A stretch of 64,000 nt of DNA from an uncultured Alphaproteobacteria bacterium. Lineage in GTDB: Bacteria; Pseudomonadota; Alphaproteobacteria; HIMB59; GCA-002718135. Numbering within the stretch: position 1 is the first letter of the stretch; each line of letters begins with the position of its first letter. The position numbers and the translations under genes are program-made. Of the stretch, positions 15,672-24,821 are shown one piece after another. Below the pieces are notes generated by a model, which was not told where the DNA came from, made no database searches, and was given only the letters and a program-made list of their open reading frames with translations. Location: the NCBI GenBank assembly GCA_902590695.1, contig CACIXR010000001.1:120335-184334 (forward strand), in the 5' to 3' direction.

Positions 15672-16904
15672 GTGAAAAATAACATTATAATCTTAGGCGG
15701 TGGTCAAGCTGGAATCTATGCTGCAAGAGAAATTAGACAAAATGATACAGAAGCAAATATTAAAATTTTAGGTGAAGAAAATTTATTACCATACGAAAGA
15801 CCTCCTTTATCTAAAGATTTTTTGTTAAATAAAAAAAATGAAGACGATCTTTATTTTCATTCTAGCGACGTACTAAAAAATGAAAATATAGATTTTGAAA
15901 ATATATCAATAAGTAAAGTTGACTTTGAAAATAAAAAACTTTTTTCAAAAAATGAAGATATTTACACTTATGATAGTTTACTTATTTCAACAGGCTCCGA
16001 CAATAAAAGACTTAGTCTAGATAATAATTTAAACGATGATGTTTATTATTTAAGAAATTTAGAAGAAGCCAAAACGATTAAGGAAAAAGTTTCAGATAAA
16101 AATAAAATAACTATTATCGGTGGAGGTTTCATTGGCTTAGAAATTGCCTCATCTTTAAGTCAGCTTCAAAAGAAAGTAACTGTTATAGAAATCGGTAATC
16201 AACTTATGGGAAGAATTATACCAAAACAAATTGCTGATCTAATTCAAAAAACTCATTTAGAAAATGGAAATAAAATAATATTAAATAAACAGATAGATAA
16301 AATAACCAAAAAAAATGGCATTAATGATATCTTACTTAGTGATAATTCATTAATACAAACAGATTTTATAATTGCGGGTATAGGATCAACTCCGTCAGTA
16401 AAGTTATTTGAAAATACTAATTTAAAACTTGATAATGGTATCGTAACAAATCAATTTTGTGAAACCTCTATTAAAGATGTTTATGCAGCAGGTGATGTAT
16501 GTAATTTTTATCATCCATTTTATGAAAGAAATATGCGACTTGAGTCTTATCAACATGCACAAAATCATGGAATATGTGCCGGAAAAAATATTGCTGGAGT
16601 AAAAACAGAATACAATTCAATTCCCTGGATGTGGTCTGATCAATTTAATTTGAATCTCCAACTGACTGGTATTTGTGATGATTATGATGAAATTATTGAA
16701 AGAGGTAATGATATTAATAATGGTGTAATTTATTTTTTTCTAAAAAATAAAAAGATAAGAGGAGCATGTGGTGTAGGAATTATGGGAAAAGTTGGCCGTG
16801 ACATTCGAATCACTTCTAAATTAACTGAGAAAAATACCATTGTAGATAAACAAATTCTCTCAGACCAAAATCAAAAATTAAATAAACTTATACAAAAACA
16901 ATAA
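15672..16904 (+). CDS. FAD-dependent ferredoxin reductase (MocF-like)
   Basis: A 410-residue NAD(P)H:ferredoxin reductase of the oxygenase-coupled type. It has an FAD motif ILGGGQAGIYAAREI at the N-terminus, an NAD(P)H motif IIGGGFIGLEIASSL near residue 155, the second FAD motif VYAAGDVCNF near residue 275, and a reductase C-terminal domain (MWSDQFNLNLQLTG). It starts with GTG 5 bases after the oxygenase gene. It should pass electrons to the Rieske protein encoded next and so to the diiron enzymes. Length and motifs are normal for the family. Confidence 0.9.
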   Translation: MKNNIIILGGGQAGIYAAREIRQNDTEANIKILGEENLLPYERPPLSKDFLLNKKNEDDLYFHSSDVLKNENIDFENISISKVDFENKKLFSKNEDIYTYDSLLISTGSDNKRLSLDNNLNDDVYYLRNLEEAKTIKEKVSDKNKITIIGGGFIGLEIASSLSQLQKKVTVIEIGNQLMGRIIPKQIADLIQKTHLENGNKIILNKQIDKITKKNGINDILLSDNSLIQTDFIIAGIGSTPSVKLFENTNLKLDNGIVTNQFCETSIKDVYAAGDVCNFYHPFYERNMRLESYQHAQNHGICAGKNIAGVKTEYNSIPWMWSDQFNLNLQLTGICDDYDEIIERGNDINNGVIYFFLKNKKIRGACGVGIMGKVGRDIRITSKLTEKNTIVDKQILSDQNQKLNKLIQKQ

Positions 16905-16953
16905 TTTAATTATTTTGTATTTATTTTAATAGAATAGATATTATATACATTTT

Positions 16954-17271
16954 ATGTCTGAAGAAAATTGGATTGAAGTAGGGTCTACTGATAGTATTGA
17001 AGAAGAGGATCTGATTAGATTTGATCATCAAGATAAAACCTTTTGTGTGTATAGGTTAACAGATGGTTTTTATGCTACTGATGGTATTTGTACACACGAG
17101 GCTGTACATCTTGAAGATGGTTTGGTTATGGATGATGAAATTGAATGTCCAATGCACCAGGGAATTTTTAACATTAAATCTGGAGAAGCTTTAAGCCCTC
17201 CAGCGTGTGAGGATTTAAAAACATACCCAGTTAAAGTTGATAATGACAAAATTTTCATTAAGATAGATTAA
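16954..17271 (+). CDS. Rieske 2Fe-2S ferredoxin (MocE-like)
   Basis: A 105-residue soluble Rieske ferredoxin. The cluster ligands are Cys46/His48 (CTHEAVH) and Cys65/His68 (CPMHQG), with the usual spacing. It looks like the MocE-type carriers that serve membrane diiron oxygenases and also like biphenyl dioxygenase ferredoxins. It lies between the reductase and the PanB-like gene. With two desaturase-like paralogues in the operon it could serve both. No large Rieske oxygenase subunit is present in the window, so the diiron proteins are its most likely partners. Confidence 0.92.
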   Translation: MSEENWIEVGSTDSIEEEDLIRFDHQDKTFCVYRLTDGFYATDGICTHEAVHLEDGLVMDDEIECPMHQGIFNIKSGEALSPPACEDLKTYPVKVDNDKIFIKID

Positions 17272-17289
17272 ATATTTTTTGGAGATTTT

Positions 17290-18117
17290 ATGAGCAGAAA
17301 AAAACTTACAGTTTACGATTATTTGCAATGCAAAGGTAAAAGACAACTAAGCGTTATGTTTGTACATAATGCTGACGAAGCTGCAGCAGCTGAAGAGGCA
17401 GGTATTGACATGATTTGTACTTCTCATGATGCTCCACAATTTGGTATTTATAATTCTTTTGATGAACTTAAGCGAATTCGAGAGGCTGCACCAACTTGCT
17501 TTATGCAATCTGGAGGTGCTGTAAGAGTAGCTTCTGAGTATGAAGCAATGAAACTATCACATAAGTATTTAGATATTGGTGCAGATGTAATCTATGGTGG
17601 CAATTGGAGTTACAAATGGATTAGAGCATTAAGAGATGAATATGTTCCAATTAATAGTCATGTTGGTTTAGTTCCAGGAAATGCTACCTGGATTGGTGGA
17701 TTTGTTGCACAAGGCAAAACTGCTGACAAGGCCATTAGAATTTTAGAACATACTCTTGAGTTACAAGAAGCAGGAGCGATTGGAGTTGAACTGGAAGTAG
17801 TTCCACCAAAAGTTGCCGAAGTAATTACAAAAAAAGTTGACATTATGACTCTTTCAATGGGAAGTGGCTCTGGATGTGATGGGCAATATTTATTTGCTAA
17901 TGATGTACTCGGGTATACTCAAGGAAAAATTCCAAGACATGCACGTATTTATAGAGATTTTAAAAAAGAATTTGCAAAGTTACAAGCTGAAAGAGTTAGT
18001 GCATTCAAAGAGTTTCACGATGATACAGTAAACCAAAAATTTAATGATCCTAAAATCACAGTTAAAATTGATGAAGGTGAATTTGAAAAATTTTTTAAGC
18101 TTTCAGAAAAGTTTTGA
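17290..18117 (+). CDS. divergent PanB-like (ketopantoate hydroxymethyltransferase fold) protein
   Basis: A 275-residue TIM barrel related to 3-methyl-2-oxobutanoate hydroxymethyltransferase, seen best in the second half: SHVGLVPGNATWIGGF, the VELEVVPP segment keeping the catalytic Glu, and GSGSGCDGQYLFANDVLG. The metal-binding positions of true PanB are not kept: the GDS block is replaced by TSHD, the ADLPF block by QSGGAV, and the KIEGG block by IYGGN. It is thus unlikely to make ketopantoate. A GGAG ribosome site precedes the ATG. Its place inside an oxygenase operon suggests a one-carbon or retro-aldol step, which is speculation. Confidence 0.8.
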   Translation: MSRKKLTVYDYLQCKGKRQLSVMFVHNADEAAAAEEAGIDMICTSHDAPQFGIYNSFDELKRIREAAPTCFMQSGGAVRVASEYEAMKLSHKYLDIGADVIYGGNWSYKWIRALRDEYVPINSHVGLVPGNATWIGGFVAQGKTADKAIRILEHTLELQEAGAIGVELEVVPPKVAEVITKKVDIMTLSMGSGSGCDGQYLFANDVLGYTQGKIPRHARIYRDFKKEFAKLQAERVSAFKEFHDDTVNQKFNDPKITVKIDEGEFEKFFKLSEKF

Positions 18118-18120
18118 TTA

Positions 18121-19137
18121 ATGTTTGCGGGTGAAGTTGATTTAAAAACTTGGTATAAACCAAATATAGACAAGAAAACTTTAAAGGAACTTTCTAAGAG
18201 ATCTGATATAAAAGGTTTAATAGATGTATCCATATTTATTGTTGCTCTATTATTAAGCGGATATCTTTGTATTATAAGTTGGGGTACTTTATGGTCAATT
18301 CCTGCTCTTCTACTTTATGGAAATATTTTCTACTGCAAAATCATTAGCATTCAACATGAAACTAATCACGAAACATATTTTAGAACAAGAGCATTAAATA
18401 AACTTTTTTATCATATAACTTCTTTACTTGGTGGTTTTGAAGCAGTTAGATGGAAATGGAGTCATTTTCATCACCATACTTACACAATTTTTACACATGA
18501 GGAGGTTTACGATTATGAAAACAATAGTCCGAAACCAACAGAGCCTATTAGATTTCTTTTAAACTTTTTGCCACTTGGTCCAATAATCAACATACAAAAA
18601 ATAAGACATTTTACTCATTTTGAAATTATTAAGCATTCATTTGGAATAATTACTCCTGTTGTAAAAGTTACAGTACCTGAGAAGGAGATAAAAAAAATTA
18701 TTAATAGTTCAAGATTATATTTAAGTTTTTGGTTGCTCGTAATTTTATGTTCAGTTTCGTTACAATCATGGTTACCAATAATAATGATAATTTTACCTCC
18801 ATTTTACGGTAATACTATATTAATGATATGCGGCATGACTCAACATGCTGGACTAGCTGATAATATTAAAGATCATAGAAAAAGTACAAGAACAGTAATC
18901 ATGAATCCGTTTTTTAGTTTTTTATATTCAAACATGGAGTATCATATTGAGCACCACATTTTCCCAAAAATCCCATGCCATAATTTAAAAAAATTTCACA
19001 AAATAGTTAAAAATCAAATGCCAGAACCTAATAAAGGAATAATTTCTGCTTATAGATCAATAATTCCAGCAATATTTAAGCAATCTAAAGATAAAAATTA
19101 TTTTATTGATGTGAAGGTTCCAGATACGACAATTTAG
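18121..19137 (+). CDS. membrane diiron oxygenase/desaturase, MocD-like, copy 2
   Basis: A 338-residue paralogue of the protein at 14680, sharing the opening (EVDLKTWYKPNIDKK versus EVDLGKWYRANIDKK) and the full layout. Histidine boxes are HETNH (79-83), HFHHHTY (115-121) and EYHIEHH near 273. The start is only 3 bases after the PanB-like stop. Having two paralogues around one electron-transfer chain suggests successive oxidations or two related substrates, or possibly a heteromeric enzyme. Desaturation of a lipid remains possible. Confidence 0.85.
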   Translation: MFAGEVDLKTWYKPNIDKKTLKELSKRSDIKGLIDVSIFIVALLLSGYLCIISWGTLWSIPALLLYGNIFYCKIISIQHETNHETYFRTRALNKLFYHITSLLGGFEAVRWKWSHFHHHTYTIFTHEEVYDYENNSPKPTEPIRFLLNFLPLGPIINIQKIRHFTHFEIIKHSFGIITPVVKVTVPEKEIKKIINSSRLYLSFWLLVILCSVSLQSWLPIIMIILPPFYGNTILMICGMTQHAGLADNIKDHRKSTRTVIMNPFFSFLYSNMEYHIEHHIFPKIPCHNLKKFHKIVKNQMPEPNKGIISAYRSIIPAIFKQSKDKNYFIDVKVPDTTI

Positions 19138-19175
19138 TCTCTTTTTTTTTATTCAAAATATACTATAAATACGTC

Positions 19176-20180
19176 ATGGGAAATCAACTAAATGATAGTG
19201 ATTTTGGTACTAGAGATAAAAGAGGTCATTGGAAACCATTTGGAACAATAAGTATTAACCCACCTAAAGATATATTTTTTAACCCGATAAAATTTTTAAA
19301 GTATTTTTTTAAATTTCCTGGAATTTTTTTTCCATGGACTTTTGTTTTCGCAGCAATAACAGTTGCTACATATCTTTTTTTGACTCCTTCTTTAGAGACA
19401 ATGAAGACTTTTGAAATAGGATGGATATCCTACATATTTTTCAGAAACGCAGTTATTATTTTGCTTTGGACAGGCTTCTTTCATTTAAGACTGAAGACAC
19501 AAGGAACTTCATTTAAATATAATCCACGACCTCTAGAAAAAAATAACTCAACTTTTTTATTTAATGATCAGACTAAAGATAACCTATTCTATACTTTTTG
19601 TAGTGCCATTCCATTATGGACAGCTTATGAAGTAATTACATTTTGGGCATTTGCAAATCAAATAATCCCATATGTAAGCTGGGAGGTTTATCCGATATAT
19701 TGTTGTTTTATGTTCTTTCTTGTTCCATTTATAAGAGACGCACATTTTTACCTAACTCATAGATTATTACACTGGGCACCACTTTATAAAATTGCCCATA
19801 AAGTTCATCACCGTAATACGAATACAGGTGCTTGGTCAGGTATGTCTATGCATCCAATAGAGCATTTACTCTATTTTTCAGGAATCTTAGTTCATTGGAT
19901 AATCCCTTCACATCCTCTTGTTGCGATGTATCATGTATTTCATGCTGGTTTAGCCCCTACACCTGGACATACAGGATATGAGAAAATGACTTTCAAAAAT
20001 GGTGTTTCAATTCCAACAGGCGATTATATGCATTACATACATCATAAATATTTTGAATGTAACTATTCAGGTGGAAATACTAGTTTCTTAGATAAATTAA
20101 TGGGTACGTTCCATGATGGATCTGAAGAAGCAACCAAAGAAGTAATGGCTCGTATCAAAGATAAAGCCCATTACCTCTAA
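19176..20180 (+). CDS. sterol desaturase / fatty acid hydroxylase superfamily protein
   Basis: A 334-residue membrane protein with the histidine clusters of the fatty acid hydroxylase superfamily: HFYLTHRLLHW, HKVHHRN, HPIEHLLYF, and HYIHHKYF. This is a third membrane diiron enzyme in the same run, of a different family from the two MocD-like ones. Substrates in the family include sterols, ceramides, carotenoids and alkylglycerols. The cytosolic face would hold the iron site. No electron donor other than the reductase/ferredoxin pair is encoded nearby. Its actual substrate is unknown. Confidence 0.88.
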   Translation: MGNQLNDSDFGTRDKRGHWKPFGTISINPPKDIFFNPIKFLKYFFKFPGIFFPWTFVFAAITVATYLFLTPSLETMKTFEIGWISYIFFRNAVIILLWTGFFHLRLKTQGTSFKYNPRPLEKNNSTFLFNDQTKDNLFYTFCSAIPLWTAYEVITFWAFANQIIPYVSWEVYPIYCCFMFFLVPFIRDAHFYLTHRLLHWAPLYKIAHKVHHRNTNTGAWSGMSMHPIEHLLYFSGILVHWIIPSHPLVAMYHVFHAGLAPTPGHTGYEKMTFKNGVSIPTGDYMHYIHHKYFECNYSGGNTSFLDKLMGTFHDGSEEATKEVMARIKDKAHYL

Positions 20181-20224
20181 ACTTATCTTCATAAATTTTA
20201 AATTTTATTATAATGATCTAAAAT

Positions 20225-21100
20225 ATGAGTAAGGTTGAATTATATAAAGATGTAAAAAATAGTTTAGGAGAAGGTATAACGTGGTCTTCAATTGATCAAA
20301 GTTTACTTTGGGTAGATATTAAACCAAAATCAGTTTTATTCAGAATTAATTTAGATAACGAAAGATTAGAAACTTTTGATTTACCTGATTTTGTAACAGC
20401 GACGTCAATAATCTCAAAGAATGAAATTGCTTTAGTCTCAAATAATGGAGTAAATAAATTTAACTTTCAATCTAAAAAATATGAAAGAATAATTAATGTT
20501 GAAGATGATATTTTAACAAATAGGTCTAATGATGGTGCATCAGATGCTAAAGGTAGGCTTTGGTTTGGGACGATGCAAAATAATTTTAATCTAGATGGAA
20601 GTGCAAAATCTTTAAATGCTAAATCTGGTAGTTTATATTGTCTATCTGATAATAAGTTAAATATTGTTGAAACAAATCTTGGTATACCTAATACATTTGT
20701 TTGGAGTCCAGATAACACAAAATTTTATTTTGCCGATACAACTGAGGGATCATTACTAGAATACAATTTTAACCTAGATGAAGGTAGTTTGTCAGACAAA
20801 AAAAACTTCTTTGATTTTGATAGAGGTGCTCCAGATGGATCAACTATTGATAGTGATGGTTTTATTTGGAATTGTCGTTGGGGTGGATCGTGTGTTGTGA
20901 AAATTGATCCAAAAGGCAGGGTTGATCAAATTTACGAGCTACCTGTTGAAAATGTTACAAATTGTGTATTTGGCGGCAATGATCTTAAAACTCTATTTAT
21001 TACTACTGCTAATAACGCAGGTAAAAATAAATACGATGGTAGCCTATTTGCATTAAATGTTACTACTCCCGGTATTGAAGACAATAAATTTAAAATTTGA
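20225..21100 (+). CDS. SMP-30/gluconolactonase family lactonase
   Basis: A 291-residue six-bladed beta-propeller that hydrolyses sugar lactones in a metal-dependent manner. Typical features are the LGEGITWSS opening with the first metal-binding Glu, SNDGASDAKGRLWFGTM in the middle (Asn/Asp ligands), and the GAPDGSTIDSDGFIWNCRWGG block. It precedes an IlvD/Edd dehydratase by 31 bases; lactonase then dehydratase is the order of oxidative pentose and deoxyhexose pathways. It could alternatively act on a different ester or lactone. Confidence 0.9.
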   Translation: MSKVELYKDVKNSLGEGITWSSIDQSLLWVDIKPKSVLFRINLDNERLETFDLPDFVTATSIISKNEIALVSNNGVNKFNFQSKKYERIINVEDDILTNRSNDGASDAKGRLWFGTMQNNFNLDGSAKSLNAKSGSLYCLSDNKLNIVETNLGIPNTFVWSPDNTKFYFADTTEGSLLEYNFNLDEGSLSDKKNFFDFDRGAPDGSTIDSDGFIWNCRWGGSCVVKIDPKGRVDQIYELPVENVTNCVFGGNDLKTLFITTANNAGKNKYDGSLFALNVTTPGIEDNKFKI

Positions 21101-21131
21101 TTTTTTACTTTTATTAGATAAAACTTTTTTT

Positions 21132-22865
21132 ATGAATAAAAAAAATAAATATAGATCTTCTAATTGGTATAATTCTAAATCACATCGAAGAGATACATTT
21201 ATTCATAGAGGCTGGATGAGAAATCAAGGTCATCCAAACCATTTATTTGACGGGCGTCCTGTAATTGGTATTTGTAATACATGGTCGGAATTAACACCGT
21301 GTAATGGACATTTCAGAGAAATTGCCGAGTCTGTTAAAAAAGGTGTATATGAGGCAGGAGGCTTTCCTTTAGAATTTCCAGTTTTTTCAGCAAGTGAGTC
21401 CAATTTACGACCAACAGCTATGTTGTTTAGAAATTTAGCAAGTATGGACGTGGAAGAAGCAATAAGGGGCAATCCTATAGATGGAGTAGTACTACTAATG
21501 GGTTGTGATAAAACAACTCCTTCACTGATGATGGGAGCTGCAAGTGTTGATCTTCCTACAATTGGTGTCTCAGGTGGCCCAATGCTTAATGGACATCATC
21601 AAGGGGAAGCAATAGGTTCTGGAACAGGAGTTTGGAAACTGGATGCAGATTTAAATGCAGGTATAATATCTGAAGAAGATTTTATAAATGCTGAAATCTC
21701 AATGAGTCGTTCAAAAGGCAACTGTATGACAATGGGAACTGCTTCAACAATGGGTTCAATGGTAGAAGCATTAGGAATGTCACTTCCTGGAAATGCCGCA
21801 ATACCTGCAGTAGATTCGAGAAGATATGCTTTAGCCCATATGTCTGGAAAAAGAATTGTTGAAATGGTCAAGGAAGATATAACAATGTCAAAAATTGTTA
21901 CAAAAAAATCATTTGAAAATGCAATTAAAGTAAATGGAGCAATAGGTGGATCTACAAATGCAGTTATCCATTTAGCTGCAATTGCCGGTCGAATGGAAAT
22001 TGATTTAGATTTAGATGATTGGGATAAATGTGGGGATGGTATTCCAACATTAGTAAATCTACAGCCTTCAGGGAAATACTTAATGGAAGATTTTTATTAT
22101 GCAGGTGGCGTTCCTGTAGTCATAAAAAGATTAATGGAAAAAAAATTACTAGATGAAAATTCAATGACTGTTAATGGAAAAACAATAGCTGAGAATAATA
22201 TAAATGCTAAATGCTGGAATAATGACGTTATAAAAGAATTCGAAAATCCATTAAAAAAAAATGGAGGTATTAAAATTCTTAGGGGTAATATTGCTCCAAA
22301 TGGTGCAATTATTAAACCATCAGCCGCATCACCAGAATTAATGAAACATACTGGAAAAGCAGTAGTTTTTGAAAGCGTAGAAGAGTTTCATGAAAAAATT
22401 GATGATCCTAATTTAGACGTTGATGAAAACTCAATATTAGTTTTAAAAAATTGTGGACCAAAGGGTTATCCTGGTATGGCTGAAGTTGGGAATATGCGTC
22501 TTCCACAAAAAGTTCTTAAGAAAGGTGTGAGAGATATGATTAGAATATCTGATGCCAGAATGAGTGGAACAGCATATGGTACCGTAATACTTCATACAGC
22601 TCCAGAAGCTGCAGTTAAAGGCCCTTTAGCAGCAGTTCAAAATGGTGATGAAATAGAAGTAGATGTTGATCAGGGTACAATGAATTTAAAAGTTAATGAT
22701 GAAACAATAAAAAATCGTCTGGAAAATTATTCACCTGTTGTTCCAGAAATCACTGGTGGTTATCAAAAAATGTATGTAGAGCATGTTATGCAAGCTGACA
22801 AAGGAGCAGATCTAGATTTTCTAATTGGAAAAAGAGGAGCTGAAGTCAAAAGACATAGTCATTAA
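21132..22865 (+). CDS. IlvD/Edd family sugar-acid dehydratase
   Basis: A 577-residue iron-sulfur dehydratase. Cluster cysteines are in ICNTWSELTPCN, LLMGCDKTTPS and KGNCMTMGTAST. The sequence around RGWMRNQG and GHHQGEAIGSG is nearer to arabinonate/xylonate-type dehydratases than to biosynthetic IlvD. It converts an aldonic acid to a 2-keto-3-deoxy acid, which fits the SMP-30 lactonase before it and the DHDPS-type aldolase after it. The ATG at 21132 was chosen because a longer in-frame extension would overlap the SMP-30 gene. A purely biosynthetic role in branched amino acids is less likely. Confidence 0.87.
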   Translation: MNKKNKYRSSNWYNSKSHRRDTFIHRGWMRNQGHPNHLFDGRPVIGICNTWSELTPCNGHFREIAESVKKGVYEAGGFPLEFPVFSASESNLRPTAMLFRNLASMDVEEAIRGNPIDGVVLLMGCDKTTPSLMMGAASVDLPTIGVSGGPMLNGHHQGEAIGSGTGVWKLDADLNAGIISEEDFINAEISMSRSKGNCMTMGTASTMGSMVEALGMSLPGNAAIPAVDSRRYALAHMSGKRIVEMVKEDITMSKIVTKKSFENAIKVNGAIGGSTNAVIHLAAIAGRMEIDLDLDDWDKCGDGIPTLVNLQPSGKYLMEDFYYAGGVPVVIKRLMEKKLLDENSMTVNGKTIAENNINAKCWNNDVIKEFENPLKKNGGIKILRGNIAPNGAIIKPSAASPELMKHTGKAVVFESVEEFHEKIDDPNLDVDENSILVLKNCGPKGYPGMAEVGNMRLPQKVLKKGVRDMIRISDARMSGTAYGTVILHTAPEAAVKGPLAAVQNGDEIEVDVDQGTMNLKVNDETIKNRLENYSPVVPEITGGYQKMYVEHVMQADKGADLDFLIGKRGAEVKRHSH

Positions 22866-22884
22866 TTAAAAATTATTAAAATAG

Positions 22885-23928
22885 ATGAATAACAATTTTA
22901 ATCCTTTGTCTGCTGAAGAATTAATTTCTAGAATAAATAAAATTCCTAGAATTAGCCTTGCTCAATTACCTACTGTACTTGAATTTGCACCTAATATTTC
23001 TAAAGAGTTAGGTATAAATCTTTATATTAAAAGAGATGATTGCACTGCATTAGCTTTTGGGGGAAACAAAACAAGACATTTAGAGTTTATAATGGCTAAA
23101 ACATTATCTGGAGATTATGACTGCATTTTAACTGGGGCTGCATCTCAATCTAATTTTTGCCGACAAGCTGTAGCAGCTGCTAATAAATTAAACTTAGATA
23201 GTTATTTAGTTTTGATGCATGGAGTTAAGGGTAAATTAATGCAAGGTAACTTTTTATTATATAACATATTAGGAGCAAATGTTGATGTAGTTGAGGGTGA
23301 AAATTTAGAGGATATTCCAAAACATTTGGACAAAAAATATGAGGAACTAATGAAAGAAGGTCGAAAACCTCTATTAATCTATGGCGGTTTTGGAAAAGAA
23401 GATACCACTCTTGCAGGTATTAGTTATGCAAATGCCATGGCTGAAATTGATAAACAAATGAAAAATCAAAATTTTGTTGCAGATCATTTATTTGTAACAG
23501 CAGCTAATATGACACAAGCTGGTTGTGAACTTGGTGCAAGAGTACTTAATTGGTCTACGAGAATACAGGGTATATCTCCTGTTTATTGGGATATGAATAT
23601 TAAAGAGGATATTGCCAGAATATGTAATCAGGGAGCAAAAATGCTTGGTCTTAATTTAGAGTTTAATTCTAATATGATTAATCATGATAATAATTACGTG
23701 GGTGAAAAATATGGTGTACCAACAAAAGATGGAATTGCGGCTATGAATCTTTTAGCTAAAAAAGAGGGATTATTTTTAGATCCTGTTTATACTTCTAAAG
23801 GATTTGCTGCATTAATTGACTATGTAAAAAAAGGGATTATCAAAAAGGGAGAAAACGTAGTTTTCATTTTTACTGGAGGTAGCCCTGCAGTTTTTGCATA
23901 CAATGAAGAACTTTCAAAAAAAATTTAA
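22885..23928 (+). CDS. PLP-dependent D-cysteine desulfhydrase / ACC deaminase family protein
   Basis: A 347-residue fold type II PLP enzyme. The Schiff-base lysine is in FGGNKTRHLEF, the phosphate-binding turn includes TGAASQSNFCRQA, and FIFTGGSPAVFAY closes the protein. Family members deaminate 1-aminocyclopropane-1-carboxylate, D-cysteine or other beta-substituted amino acids, or racemise. It lies between a sugar-acid dehydratase and an aldolase, so the substrate may be an amino acid or amino sugar acid produced in the same pathway. The specific reaction is not clear. Confidence 0.87.
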   Translation: MNNNFNPLSAEELISRINKIPRISLAQLPTVLEFAPNISKELGINLYIKRDDCTALAFGGNKTRHLEFIMAKTLSGDYDCILTGAASQSNFCRQAVAAANKLNLDSYLVLMHGVKGKLMQGNFLLYNILGANVDVVEGENLEDIPKHLDKKYEELMKEGRKPLLIYGGFGKEDTTLAGISYANAMAEIDKQMKNQNFVADHLFVTAANMTQAGCELGARVLNWSTRIQGISPVYWDMNIKEDIARICNQGAKMLGLNLEFNSNMINHDNNYVGEKYGVPTKDGIAAMNLLAKKEGLFLDPVYTSKGFAALIDYVKKGIIKKGENVVFIFTGGSPAVFAYNEELSKKI

Positions 23929-23929
23929 A

Positions 23930-24817
23930 ATGATTAAAGGTATTATACCTATGACATATTGTTTCTTTAATAGAAACAATACAATAGATATCAAATTAAT
24001 GAGTGATCAAATATCACTAATAAAAAAATTAGGATCAAATGGTATTGCTTGTCTAGGTCTTGCTACAGAAGTCAATAAATTGGAATTTTCAGAAAAAAAA
24101 AAAATAATTGAACTTGTTTCTGATATTACAAATAATTCTATACCTATAGTTGTTACTATATCTGGAAAAAATATTAACGAATATAAAAAATTAATAGACG
24201 TCGCACAGTTGAATAATGCGAATTGGATTGTTCTTCAACCTTTATTAAATAAAAAGACTACAGATAAAGATTGTTATGATTTTTTTGATAAGATAATTAA
24301 TTTTGTAGATAAAAAAACTTTAGTTGGAATTCAGAATGCCAAAGAATATATTGGCGTTGGTCTAGAGTCACATCAAATATTAAAACTTTATAAAAAATTT
24401 TCTAATTTTAGAGCTATCAAAGGTGAAGCTGCTGCAGTACTAATACAAAATGAAATTAGTAGGTATCCCAAAAATTTAAGTGTTTTTAATGGTAGAGGAG
24501 GACAGGAAATAATTGATAATTTTTTAGCAGGTTGTAAAGGTATCATACCTTCATTAGAGGGCACTGATATATTTATAAAAATTTACAAACTATTAGAACA
24601 AAAAAAAATAAGTGAAGCTAGAAAGGTTTACAAAAAAATACTCCCCTCTATTGTGTTTTCAATGCAATCTATCAATTCTTTAACTTGTTATGGAAAAAGA
24701 ATATGCGCATACAGAATGGGTGTAAAAAAAATTTATGACAGAAGTCCTAGTTTAAGTCCAACTAAATTCGGTACTGATTTAGCAAAACAATTTGCTAATG
24801 ATCTTGGAAAATTTTAA
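23930..24817 (+). CDS. DHDPS/N-acetylneuraminate lyase family aldolase, divergent
   Basis: A 295-residue TIM barrel of the class I aldolase family that includes dihydrodipicolinate synthase and keto-deoxy-sugar-acid aldolases. The Schiff-base lysine is in FRAIKGEAA. The usual YN.P motif with the proton-relay Tyr is replaced by IQNAKEY, so the mechanism or substrate may differ. The start used is the ATG right after the previous stop; an upstream in-frame ATG would overlap the PLP gene by 35 bases. It probably cleaves a 2-keto-3-deoxy acid to pyruvate and an aldehyde. Confidence 0.8.
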   Translation: MIKGIIPMTYCFFNRNNTIDIKLMSDQISLIKKLGSNGIACLGLATEVNKLEFSEKKKIIELVSDITNNSIPIVVTISGKNINEYKKLIDVAQLNNANWIVLQPLLNKKTTDKDCYDFFDKIINFVDKKTLVGIQNAKEYIGVGLESHQILKLYKKFSNFRAIKGEAAAVLIQNEISRYPKNLSVFNGRGGQEIIDNFLAGCKGIIPSLEGTDIFIKIYKLLEQKKISEARKVYKKILPSIVFSMQSINSLTCYGKRICAYRMGVKKIYDRSPSLSPTKFGTDLAKQFANDLGKF

Positions 24818-24821
24818 TCTA

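Noticed and set aside
17290..18117. Ordinary PanB for pantothenate synthesis
   Set aside because: The metal-binding blocks are replaced and no panC or panD is nearby.
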